A DNA stretch of 64,000 bases from contig WGML01000001.1 of assembly GCA_016125045.1 (NCBI GenBank), positions 62,001 through 126,000 of the forward strand, given 5' to 3'. Source of the DNA: a bacterium. GTDB taxonomy: Bacteria; Pseudomonadota; Alphaproteobacteria; Caulobacterales; Hyphomonadaceae. The notes beneath the pieces were generated by a model that was given only the letters and a program-made list of their open reading frames with translations, was not told the DNA's origin and did not search any database. Position 1 is the first letter of the stretch. Each line of letters opens with the position of its first letter. Positions 19,416 to 27,187 of this stretch are shown one piece after another. The position numbers and the translations under genes are program-made.

Positions 19416-20338
19416 TCGAAATTGTCCGTTGAGCCGGCCATAAGGTGGATGAACGCCTCCTCCAGCCCTGCTGGGATTGGCGTCGATCGGGCCTGCAACG
19501 CCGGAGGGAGCGATCGGATGGCGCTCGCAAGATCGCCCGCGGCTTCCCCGCAGACATGCAGCTCCGCGCCGAAACGGGCGATGAACGCGACGCCGCGTGC
19601 GCCCTCAAGGGCGTCGCCGATCGCCGCCAGGTCAGGTCCGGTCACACATTGCACCGCGAGTCCCACCTGTTCGGGGATGTCGACCGTCGGTGCGTCGATC
19701 AGCTTGCGGCCGAACGAAATGAAGGCGATCGAGTCGCACTGAACCGCTTCATCCATGTAGTGGGTGGAGACCAGCGTCGTCACGCCGGACTTCGCGAACC
19801 TGCGGATCTGGTCCCAGAAATCTCGACGCGCCTTCGGGTCGACGCCTGCGGTCGGTTCATCGAGGAGCAGCAGTTCCGGTTCGTGGATCATGCAGGCGGC
19901 AAGCGCCAACCGCTGTTTCCAGCCGCCCGACAGGTTGCCTGCAAGCTGCTTCTCGCGGGCGGCGAGGCCGAGATACTCCAGCGCGTCGTCGATGCGGGCC
20001 TTGCGGCGGTCAAGCTGATAGAGCCGCGCAATGACTTCGAGGTTTTCCCGGATCGAAAGGTCGGCGTACAGCGAGAATTTCTGCGTCATATAGCCGACGC
20101 GCGCCTTGATCTGCGCGGACTGCCTCAGCACGTCATAGCCGAGACAGGTTCCTCGTCCGTGATCCGGTTTCAGCAGACCGCACACCATGCGGATGGTTGT
20201 GGTCTTGCCGGACCCGTTGGGGCCGATGAAGCCGTAGATCGACCCCTTGGGCACCTTCAGCGTCACATCGTCAACGACCCGCCGCCCCCCATAGATTTTG
20301 GTCAATCCCTCGACGTCGATGACCAGGGGAGCGGTCAT
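19412..20338 (-). CDS. ABC transporter ATP-binding protein
   Basis: A 308-residue ATPase driving the adjacent permease. Walker A GPNGSGKTTTIRM, Q-loop TQKFSLYADLS, signature LSGGWKQRLALA, Walker B LLLLDEPTAGVD and the switch His in STHYMDEA are all intact. The LSGGWKQR form and the C-terminal ~80-residue accessory region are typical of exporters paired with HlyD-like adaptors (YbhF-like), but there is one ATPase domain, not two. It overlaps both neighbours by four bases, implying translational coupling. Confidence 0.92.
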   Translation of the reverse strand: MTAPLVIDVEGLTKIYGGRRVVDDVTLKVPKGSIYGFIGPNGSGKTTTIRMVCGLLKPDHGRGTCLGYDVLRQSAQIKARVGYMTQKFSLYADLSIRENLEVIARLYQLDRRKARIDDALEYLGLAAREKQLAGNLSGGWKQRLALAACMIHEPELLLLDEPTAGVDPKARRDFWDQIRRFAKSGVTTLVSTHYMDEAVQCDSIAFISFGRKLIDAPTVDIPEQVGLAVQCVTGPDLAAIGDALEGARGVAFIARFGAELHVCGEAAGDLASAIRSLPPALQARSTPIPAGLEEAFIHLMAGSTDNFE

Positions 20339-21252
20339 CGCGGCAGCCTAACATCCACGGGCGCGCCGGCGCGGATGCCGGAATTGGGCTCTGGAGTCGC
20401 TTCCACCAGAAAGACGAGTTTCGAGCGCTCTTCGTCGCTGTAGATCACCGGAGGCGTGAATTGTGGTTCGTTCGCAATGTAGCTGATCCGCCCATCGATC
20501 GGGCCGGATCCGCCATCGCGCGTGATCGACACCGCGCCGCCGACAGCGATTCTCACCAGTTCCGTCTCGGGAACAAAAAACCGGACCCGCATCCCTTCGG
20601 GTGTCGACAGCGCCGCAAGCGGTTCACCCGCTGCGACGACTTCTCCGACCCGCCGATACACTCTGTCCACAGTCCCGGCGGCCGGGGCGGTGATGTCGGC
20701 GTCCGCCACCCGCTCATTCCACAGGCTCGCCGCGGCGAGGGCCGTTCGCGCCTCGCTTCGGGCGGCGTCTCGCTCGGAGCGCGTCTGTTCCACCAGCGCG
20801 TCGGCCGCTCGTGACCGCGCGAGGTCAGCGTCGAGCCGCGCCTGAGCAACAAATCCGTCCGCGAACAGTTTCTGCGTTCGCCGAAGCGCCTGTCTTGCCG
20901 CGAGCGCGTCCGCTTCAGCGCGGGCGAGGGCCTGATCGAGCGCGCCGCCTGCATCCGTTCGGCCCCGGGCCGCCGCCGCGGCTGCCTCTGCGCCCTCCGC
21001 GCTGATCAGCGTTCGGGTCGGATCGAGCCGGAGGACGAGGTCGCCCTTCGACACCTCGTCGCCCTCGATCACCGAAATGTCCAGAATGCGCCCAGCGTCT
21101 TCGGCCGCGATATAGACGTACCGCACCTCCCCATATCCGGTGAACACGTCTTCAGCGGGTTCAGGGGTTGAGCAGCCCGATGACACCAACATCAGCGCGA
21201 GGGCGATGGCGCTGGTCGCGACGACGCCCGTGAAACCGGGGCGGCGGGTCAT
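20335..21252 (-). CDS. HlyD/MFP-family periplasmic adaptor, probable lipoprotein
   Basis: A 305-residue membrane-fusion protein. The N-terminus is hydrophobic and ends in a lipobox-like VSSGC, so it may be lipid-anchored. It has a biotinyl-lipoyl-like half (AGRILDISVIEGDEVSKGDLVLRLD), a long helical hairpin rich in Ala/Arg/Glu (about 75–165), the returning lipoyl half (ITAPAAGTVDRVYRRVGEVV) and a beta-barrel. It should link the ABC exporter to an outer-membrane channel, which is not encoded here. It overlaps the TetR and ATPase genes by four bases each. Confidence 0.88.
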   Translation of the reverse strand: MTRRPGFTGVVATSAIALALMLVSSGCSTPEPAEDVFTGYGEVRYVYIAAEDAGRILDISVIEGDEVSKGDLVLRLDPTRTLISAEGAEAAAAAARGRTDAGGALDQALARAEADALAARQALRRTQKLFADGFVAQARLDADLARSRAADALVEQTRSERDAARSEARTALAAASLWNERVADADITAPAAGTVDRVYRRVGEVVAAGEPLAALSTPEGMRVRFFVPETELVRIAVGGAVSITRDGGSGPIDGRISYIANEPQFTPPVIYSDEERSKLVFLVEATPEPNSGIRAGAPVDVRLPR

Positions 21253-21911
21253 GTCGGCCGCTCAGGGGCGAGCGCGATCATCAAGAGGTCGAACTGCAAC
21301 GTCATTTGCTCCTTCAGGTCGTCGGGTGGAGGATCCCGAAAGGCGTGCCGCTTGATCATCTCAAACAGCACCGGACCAGCGATCAGCCGCATTGCCACAT
21401 CCACCGGGACGACGCGAAACACGCCGGTCTGCGCACCGGCCGCCACGAGCGAACCGATCGCCGTGCGCATCCGGTTGATGACTTCCGTGCGGTAGAGGTC
21501 TGCGATCTCTGGAAAGCGATTCGAAATCGACAGCACGAGTCTCGGCACGGCGAAGACGTGCGGGTCGCTCAGCCGCTCGGACGCCAGCTCATAGACCATC
21601 CGCAGCGCCTGCCCAGGGTCGGCCTGTCCCGCCGCCGCGAGCCGCTCCGCCGCCATCGCGACGGGTGCGACCCGGCTGACGATCAGCTCGCGCAGCAGCG
21701 CCTCCTTGCTGTTGAAATAGAGGTAGACGCCGGCCTTCGAGAGTCGCGCGCGCGCCGCGATATCCTCCATGCGGGCGGCGTCGAACCCCCTTGTTTCAAA
21801 CTCCTGCAGCGCAGCTTCGAGGATTTCCTCAGGCCGCGCCTCAGCCCGCCGACGCCAGGCGGGTGCGGCGTCCCGACCGGCGCGTCTCACGGGTGGCGGG
21901 CGAGGTGACAT
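21249..21911 (-). CDS. TetR-family transcriptional regulator of the exporter operon
   Basis: A 220-residue one-component regulator. The N-terminal helix-turn-helix domain is visible (EILEAALQEFETRGFDA, then IAARARLSKAGVYLYFNSKEALL, about 30–75), followed by a ligand-binding domain of the CecR/AcrR general type. It is the first gene of the exporter operon and overlaps the adaptor gene. A perfect inverted repeat lies 12 bases before its start codon, so autoregulation is likely. No ribosome site is visible and a -10-like TATATA abuts the ATG, suggesting a leaderless transcript. Confidence 0.88.
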   Translation of the reverse strand: MSPRPPPVRRAGRDAAPAWRRRAEARPEEILEAALQEFETRGFDAARMEDIAARARLSKAGVYLYFNSKEALLRELIVSRVAPVAMAAERLAAAGQADPGQALRMVYELASERLSDPHVFAVPRLVLSISNRFPEIADLYRTEVINRMRTAIGSLVAAGAQTGVFRVVPVDVAMRLIAGPVLFEMIKRHAFRDPPPDDLKEQMTLQFDLLMIALAPERPT

Positions 21912-21937
21912 ATAAGATATATAACTGACTGGTCAGT
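21912..21937 (-). promoter_or_regulatory. TetR operator overlapping a probable promoter
   Basis: ACTGAC–TG–GTCAGT (21924–21937) is a perfect 6+6 inverted repeat of the type TetR-family repressors bind. Between it and the regulator's ATG lies an AT-rich stretch (21912–21923) that reads TATATATCTTAT on the minus strand, a good -10. Binding would block this promoter. The nitrile hydratase operon begins 113 bases away in the other direction and might also be affected. Confidence 0.6.
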
Positions 21938-22050
21938 AATAAGCAACATGATCTGATAGGCTCGCCCCCGACGACTGGACCCGCGCCGGATGAGGCGCCA
22001 GTGTCGGCGCTGCCCGCCTGCGCTGCGGCCCCTGGGGTCCGGGAGAACCG

Positions 22051-22740
22051 ATGTCCGCGAGTGATCACGACCACGACCACGACCCTGCGCACGGCGACCA
22101 CGGCCACGCCCCGCCTGGTCATGCCCCGCACGGCCACACGCATGACGCAGCGCCGACGGCCATCGAGGCCCGCGTCAAGTCGATCGAAGCGCTCCTCGTC
22201 GCCAAGGGCTATGTCGATCCAGCCGCGCTCGACGTCTTCATCGACACCTACGAGCATCGCGTCGGGCCGCAGAACGGCGCGCGCGTCGTCGCCCGGGCGT
22301 GGACCGATCCCGCCTTTCTCGAGCGGCTGCGGCTCGACGCCTCAAAGGCCATCGCGGAACTCGGCTATGAGGGACGCCAGGGCGAGCACATGGTCGCCGT
22401 CGAGAACACCGCCGCGGTCCACAACCTCGTCGTGTGCACGCTTTGCTCCTGCTATCCTTGGCCGTTGCTCGGCCTGCCTCCTGTCTGGTACAAGTCCCCG
22501 CCTTACCGTTCACGCGCCGTGATCGAGCCGCGGGCGGTCCTGCGCGAGTTCGGGGTCCACCTCGACGACACCGTGGAGATCCGCGTCTGGGACTCGACCG
22601 CCGAGATTCGCTATCTCGTCATCCCTCGCAGGCCGTCCGGAACCGAGGACTTGACCGAGGAAGCCCTCGCCGCCCTCGTCACACGCGACAGCATGATTGG
22701 AGCGGGCCTCGCCCGTGACCCCGCCGCGGCGTCCGCATGA
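22051..22740 (+). CDS. nthA: Nitrile hydratase alpha subunit, cobalt type, His-rich N-terminus
   Basis: A 229-residue alpha subunit of nitrile hydratase, which converts nitriles to amides. The metal claw VCTLCSC spans Cys129, Cys132 and Cys134; Thr at 130 (rather than Ser) indicates a cobalt enzyme. The downstream [21 protein letters not shown] block is characteristic. Residues 5–31 contain ten histidines in an Asp/Gly/Pro-rich stretch, which is not part of the canonical fold and looks like a metal-binding tail. GGGAG lies five bases before the ATG. The stop codon overlaps the beta-subunit start by four bases. Confidence 0.93.
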   Translation: MSASDHDHDHDPAHGDHGHAPPGHAPHGHTHDAAPTAIEARVKSIEALLVAKGYVDPAALDVFIDTYEHRVGPQNGARVVARAWTDPAFLERLRLDASKAIAELGYEGRQGEHMVAVENTAAVHNLVVCTLCSCYPWPLLGLPPVWYKSPPYRSRAVIEPRAVLREFGVHLDDTVEIRVWDSTAEIRYLVIPRRPSGTEDLTEEALAALVTRDSMIGAGLARDPAAASA

Positions 22741-23426
22741 ACGGGGCGCAGGATCTTGGCGGGATGATGGGGTTCGGCCCGGTGGTCGTCGATCCGTCGC
22801 ACCCCGAGCCCGAGACGCCGGTGTTTCACTCCGAATGGGAGCGCCGCGTCTTCGCGCTCACGCTCGCAATGTCGCCTGTTGGACGCTGGAACATCGACCA
22901 GTCGCGCTTCGCGCGCGAGAGCCTTCCGCCCGCGCGCTATCTGGCGAGCAGCTATTATGAGATCTGGTTGGCGGGCCTTGAGCGGCTGATGCACGAGCGT
23001 GACCTTCTAACGCTCGAAGACCTCGATCGCGGTGCGCCCGCTGCGCCTGCGAGCGCTCACCCCGGCAGGGTCGCCCCGGCCGATATCGCCGCCGTCCTTC
23101 GCCGCGGCGGCCCGACCGCCAGAACGCCAGCCCAGGCTCCCGCGCCAGCTCCGGCCTACGCCATCGGCCAACGCGTGATCGCCCGCGTGATGAACCCGCG
23201 CGGGCACACCCGTCTCCCTCGATATGTCCGCGGACGCGCCGGCGTCGTCATCGCACAGCACGGCTTTCACGTTTTCCCGGATGCAAACGCCGCCGGAAAC
23301 GGCGAGGCCCCTCAGCCGCTCTACACGGTCCGGTTCGCTGCCCGCGACCTTTGGGGCGCCGACGCGGACCCCAACAGCAGCGTGACCGTTGACGCCTGGG
23401 AGAGCTATCTGGAGCCGGCACCATGA
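22737..23426 (+). CDS. nthB: Nitrile hydratase beta subunit
   Basis: A 229-residue beta subunit that completes the nitrile hydratase active site. It starts with the conserved [16 protein letters not shown], continues with [16 protein letters not shown] and [14 protein letters not shown], and ends in the beta-barrel domain ([37 protein letters not shown]). A Pro/Ala-rich linker (about 118–142) joins the halves. It overlaps both neighbours by four bases. Confidence 0.93.
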   Translation: MNGAQDLGGMMGFGPVVVDPSHPEPETPVFHSEWERRVFALTLAMSPVGRWNIDQSRFARESLPPARYLASSYYEIWLAGLERLMHERDLLTLEDLDRGAPAAPASAHPGRVAPADIAAVLRRGGPTARTPAQAPAPAPAYAIGQRVIARVMNPRGHTRLPRYVRGRAGVVIAQHGFHVFPDANAAGNGEAPQPLYTVRFAARDLWGADADPNSSVTVDAWESYLEPAP

Positions 23427-23752
23427 CGAGCGCGCCCGAGGTGTCTGCGCCCTCGACCGATCGTGTGTTCCGCGAACCCTGGGAGGCGCGAGCCTTCGCG
23501 ATGACGCTCGCGCTCCACGAACGGGGCCTGTTCACCTGGTCTGAGTGGGCGGCGGCGTTGTCCGCGCGGCTGCACGATCCGCATGCCGACCCATCGGGTG
23601 CGGACTATTACCACCATTGGGTTGAGGCGCTTGGCGATCTGCTGGCGTCAAAGGGCGTCGATCAGGGCGGGTCGACTGGAGGTTCGCAGCCGCACTCCAC
23701 GACCGAGATCGCCAGGGCAGATCCTCGCACCGCGAGGGAGGGTCGCTCATGA
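23423..23752 (+). CDS. Nitrile hydratase activator (P14K-type) protein
   Basis: A 109-residue protein resembling the beta subunit's N-terminal domain: FREPWEARAFAMTLAL, GLFTWSEWAAALSARL and YYHHWVEALGDLL. Such activators load cobalt into the alpha subunit by a self-subunit swapping mechanism known for this family. The last ~30 residues are low complexity. It overlaps nthB and the amidase gene by four bases each. Confidence 0.88.
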   Translation: MTSAPEVSAPSTDRVFREPWEARAFAMTLALHERGLFTWSEWAAALSARLHDPHADPSGADYYHHWVEALGDLLASKGVDQGGSTGGSQPHSTTEIARADPRTAREGRS

Positions 23753-24576
23753 ACCGCATCAGGGTCGCCTGCGTGCAGCTGCGGTCGTCCAACACCGTCA
23801 AAGCGAGCCTCGACCACGCGGTCCCCCTCATCCGGACCGCGGCGGTGGGGGCCGACCTCATCGCCACCCCGGAGATGACTTCGCTGATCGAACGCGAGTC
23901 TTCGAAGGCCCGCGCCGAAGTGCGCACAGAGGACCGCGACGTGGCGCTCGCCGTCTTTCGGGACCTCGCCGCGGAATTGCGCGTCCAACTTCTGATCGGA
24001 TCGCTGCCGATCGATACGGGCGAGGGGCGTCTTGCAAACCGCAGCTTCCTCATCGCACCCGATGGTGCTGTGGTCGCGCGCTATGACAAGATTCATATGT
24101 TCGACGTCGATCTTGGCGGCGGTGAGGCTTACCGCGAATCGGCGACCTATCGGCCGGGCGAAGAGGCGGTGGTGGTCAGGGCCGGCGACGCGGCGCTCGG
24201 GCTGACCATCTGCTACGATCTCAGATTTCCTCACCTTTATCGAGCGCTCGCACAGGCGGGCGCCGAGATCATCTGCGTTCCCGCAGCCTTCACCCGGACC
24301 ACGGGCGAGGCGCATTGGCATGTGCTGCTGCGGGCGCGCGCGATCGAAACGGGCTGCTTCATACTCGCCCCGGCGCAGGGCGGTCGACATGATGACGGCC
24401 GCGAAACCTATGGCCATAGTCTGATCATTTCGCCCTGGGGCGAAGTGATCGCCGAGGCGGGCCGCGATCCCGGCGTCGTGAGCGCGACGCTCGACCTTGA
24501 TGAGGTTCGCAAGGCGAGGGCGAAAATCCCCGCATTTCGGTCCGATGTTTCGTTCCGTCCGCCGTCAACTCCCTGA
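23749..24576 (+). CDS. Carbon-nitrogen hydrolase (nitrilase superfamily amidase)
   Basis: A 275-residue enzyme with the superfamily catalytic triad: Glu42 (ATPEMTS), Lys114 (YDKIHMFDVD) and Cys155 (TICYDLRFP). The sequence is closest in style to the Nit1/Nit2 group, which acts as deaminated-glutathione amidase or omega-amidase rather than on nitriles. In many alphaproteobacteria such a gene follows a glutaredoxin; here it is coupled to nitrile hydratase by an ATGA overlap, so it may hydrolyse the amide product or simply share the transcript. Confidence 0.88.
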   Translation: MNRIRVACVQLRSSNTVKASLDHAVPLIRTAAVGADLIATPEMTSLIERESSKARAEVRTEDRDVALAVFRDLAAELRVQLLIGSLPIDTGEGRLANRSFLIAPDGAVVARYDKIHMFDVDLGGGEAYRESATYRPGEEAVVVRAGDAALGLTICYDLRFPHLYRALAQAGAEIICVPAAFTRTTGEAHWHVLLRARAIETGCFILAPAQGGRHDDGRETYGHSLIISPWGEVIAEAGRDPGVVSATLDLDEVRKARAKIPAFRSDVSFRPPSTP

Positions 24577-24679
24577 TTTCTGGCGTGACACAGGCGCGCG
24601 CGAGTGTCTAAAAAACACGACCCAAACCCGTTTCCAACCTTCGTTTCGGTGGGGCGGGTCATGGACAACTCGATCTGTC

Positions 24680-26761
24680 TCAGTCCTCGCGGGCGTCTGC
24701 GATCATCGAGGTTATCCGCGGGGCGTAGAGGTCGCGGACCATGCGCGCGGCGCGGCCCCGGTCGCTTGCGAGCCTCGGATCGCCCATCAGGATCGACTTT
24801 GCGTCGCTGCGGGCTACTTCGATGAGATCGATGTCCTTGACGGGATCGAGCACCCGGAAGTCAGGCGCCCCGGACTGCCGGAGGCCAAGCAGATCCCCCG
24901 CGCCGCGCAGGTTGAAATCGGCCTCCGCGATGGCGAACCCGTCCGTGGTCCGGCGCAGAATGTCGAGCCGTTCCTTGCCGGCGTCCGTCAGGGGGGCGCG
25001 ATAGAGTAACAGACAACTGGAGGGCTTTGAGCCCCTTCCGACCCGGCCCCGGAGCTGGTGAAGCTGTGCGAGGCCGAACTTGTCGGCGCGCTCGATCACG
25101 ATGATCGTCGCCTCCGGGACGTCGACCCCAACTTCGATAACCGTCGTCGCCACGAGGACTTTTGACCCTCCGGCGCGAAAACGCTCCAGCGCTCCGTCGC
25201 GGTCTGCCGGCGACATCCGGCCGTGGACCAGTTCGACGGTGGTGGGTGCGACTTCCGCCAACCGCTCGCGCCGCAGTGTCGCCGAGGCGTCGCCGGACTC
25301 CTCGGCGTCGACCGTCGGGCAGATCCAGAACGCCCGCTCTCCGCGACGGACGGCGTTGGCCACCGCTTCCATCACCTCTTCCACCCGCGTATCGGGCGCG
25401 GCGCGGGTGGTCACCTCCTGCCGGTTGGCGGGCTTGTCCGCGATGATCGAGATGTCGAGATCGCCGTGGAAGGCGAGGGCGAGTGTGCGGGGGATCGGCG
25501 TCGCACTCATCACCAGCATGTGCGGCGAACCGCCCTTTGAGGAGAGTTTCAACCTGTCTGCGACGCCGAAACGGTGTTGTTCATCGATGATGACAAGGCC
25601 GAGATCGGGCAGTTCGACATCGCTCTGATAAAGCGCCTGCGTCCCAGACAGAACCTGAACCCGGCCCTTCCGCACGTCTTTGAGCGTCGCTTCGCGGACC
25701 GACGCCCTGTCCCGTCCCGTCAGCGATGCGCAGCGGTATCCGGCCGGCGCAAGGAAGCGGTTCATCGCCTCGACCTGTTGTCGAGCCAGCACTTCTGTCG
25801 GCGACATCACGGCCGTCACCACGCCGCCGGCGGCCGCCTGCGCCGCCGCGAGCGCGGCGACAAGCGTTTTTCCGGACCCGACATCGCCCTGGATCATACG
25901 ACGCATCGGGATGGGGCGGTTAAGTTCGGAACTGATCTCGGCGAACGCCGCCATTTGCCCCTTGGTTGGTCGGAAAGGCAGTGCCTCCAGGATCGTTCGT
26001 TCGATCATCAGCGCCTTGGGAAGGATCGGCGCCGCCCGCCTGTCGCGGGCCTGTCGCGCCTGTTCCATCGCGACTTCGCGCGCCAGCGCTTCATCGTAGG
26101 CGAGGCGGTCCCGCGCCCGTGCGAAGGCGTCCGGGTCGTAGGCTTCGGGCCGGTGAAGCAGGTTGAGCGCGGCAAGAAAACCGGGCCACTCCTTCTTCGT
26201 CAGAAGATGTGGATCGACCCATTCGGGCAGATCGGAAAGGGTGTCGAGCGCGGCGGCGAGGTATTTGCGCAGCCCCTTCGGGGTGATGCCCGCCGTCATC
26301 GGATAGACCGGCTCGACTTCCGGCGGTGGTCCCTCCCGTTCCGGATCGATCACATGATCGGGGTGCAGCATCTGGCGACCGCCCTGATACTCTTCCACGC
26401 GGCCGGAGACCATGACCGGCTTCCCCATCTTGAAGGTCCGCTGCATCCACTGGGCGTTCGCCCTGAAATAGACCAGCGTCATGAAGCCGGTTTCATCCCG
26501 GATACGGATCCGGGCCGGGGCCGGCGGCCGCCCGAGATTCACGGCGTCGACGATGCCGGAGACCGTGGCGATCTCGTCAAACGGGGCGTCCGCAAGGGTT
26601 GATCTCGCGCGGCGGTCGATCCAGTTCACCGGCAGATGGAACAACAGGTCCAGCACCTTGTCGCCGCCGATCAGCCGTTCGAGCGACGGCTTGATCTTCA
26701 GCCCGACGCCGGGCAGCGCCCCGATGTCGGCGTAGAGTGGAAAGAGGGCTGGATCTCTCAT
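24680..26761 (-). CDS. recG: ATP-dependent DNA helicase RecG
   Basis: A 693-residue branch-migration helicase that remodels stalled forks and Holliday junctions. The N-terminal wedge/OB region (GVGLKIKPSLERLIGG, then IRIRDETGFMTLVYFRANAQW) precedes the helicase core with Walker A GDVGSGKTLVAALA, DEQHRFGVADR, SATPIPRTLAL and the C-terminal QLRGRVGRGSKPSSCLLLY and NLRGAGDLLG motifs. The ATG at 26761 matches the family start (MRDPALFPLYA); an in-frame ATG at 26818 exists. It is divergent from sdhE, and convergent with the amidase gene. Confidence 0.96.
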   Translation of the reverse strand: MRDPALFPLYADIGALPGVGLKIKPSLERLIGGDKVLDLLFHLPVNWIDRRARSTLADAPFDEIATVSGIVDAVNLGRPPAPARIRIRDETGFMTLVYFRANAQWMQRTFKMGKPVMVSGRVEEYQGGRQMLHPDHVIDPEREGPPPEVEPVYPMTAGITPKGLRKYLAAALDTLSDLPEWVDPHLLTKKEWPGFLAALNLLHRPEAYDPDAFARARDRLAYDEALAREVAMEQARQARDRRAAPILPKALMIERTILEALPFRPTKGQMAAFAEISSELNRPIPMRRMIQGDVGSGKTLVAALAAAQAAAGGVVTAVMSPTEVLARQQVEAMNRFLAPAGYRCASLTGRDRASVREATLKDVRKGRVQVLSGTQALYQSDVELPDLGLVIIDEQHRFGVADRLKLSSKGGSPHMLVMSATPIPRTLALAFHGDLDISIIADKPANRQEVTTRAAPDTRVEEVMEAVANAVRRGERAFWICPTVDAEESGDASATLRRERLAEVAPTTVELVHGRMSPADRDGALERFRAGGSKVLVATTVIEVGVDVPEATIIVIERADKFGLAQLHQLRGRVGRGSKPSSCLLLYRAPLTDAGKERLDILRRTTDGFAIAEADFNLRGAGDLLGLRQSGAPDFRVLDPVKDIDLIEVARSDAKSILMGDPRLASDRGRAARMVRDLYAPRITSMIADARED

Positions 26762-26838
26762 TGCAGCGTAAAGGGTAGCCTGCTTGCCTTGGCGCGCGCT
26801 ATCGCCAAAGCAGTCCACACGTCAATAAAGGGCTTCTC

Positions 26839-27141
26839 ATGCACGATGCTCCCACGGCCGCGCAGATCCGGCTGAAGCGGCTCAAATTTCGCGCGACTCG
26901 GCGGGGGTTCAAGGAGATGGACCTTCTGATGGGCGGGTTCGCGCAGACCGAACTTGACGCGCTGTCGCCGTCAATGGTGGATGCATTCGAAGCGCTGCTC
27001 GACCAGCCGGACCAGGAGGTCTACGCCCGCATCATCGACGCCGGGGAGCCGCCGCCCGGCCCCGAGGGCGAGCTTATCCAACGCCTGCGCCGCTTCCCGG
27101 TCGCCGACTGGCTGTTGAACAAGTCCACCGACGCAGGCTAA
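26839..27141 (+). CDS. sdhE: FAD assembly factor SdhE (succinate dehydrogenase)
   Basis: A 100-residue protein of the SdhE/Sdh5 family. The diagnostic RGxxE motif is present in RRGFKEMDLLMGGF, which promotes covalent FAD attachment to succinate dehydrogenase subunit A. Its location between divergent recG and co-directional mfd is a common alphaproteobacterial arrangement. Confidence 0.93.
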   Translation: MHDAPTAAQIRLKRLKFRATRRGFKEMDLLMGGFAQTELDALSPSMVDAFEALLDQPDQEVYARIIDAGEPPPGPEGELIQRLRRFPVADWLLNKSTDAG

Positions 27142-27187
27142 GGGACCTGCCTCCCCGCCCCCCCGCGGCCGCTGGATCCATCCCACG

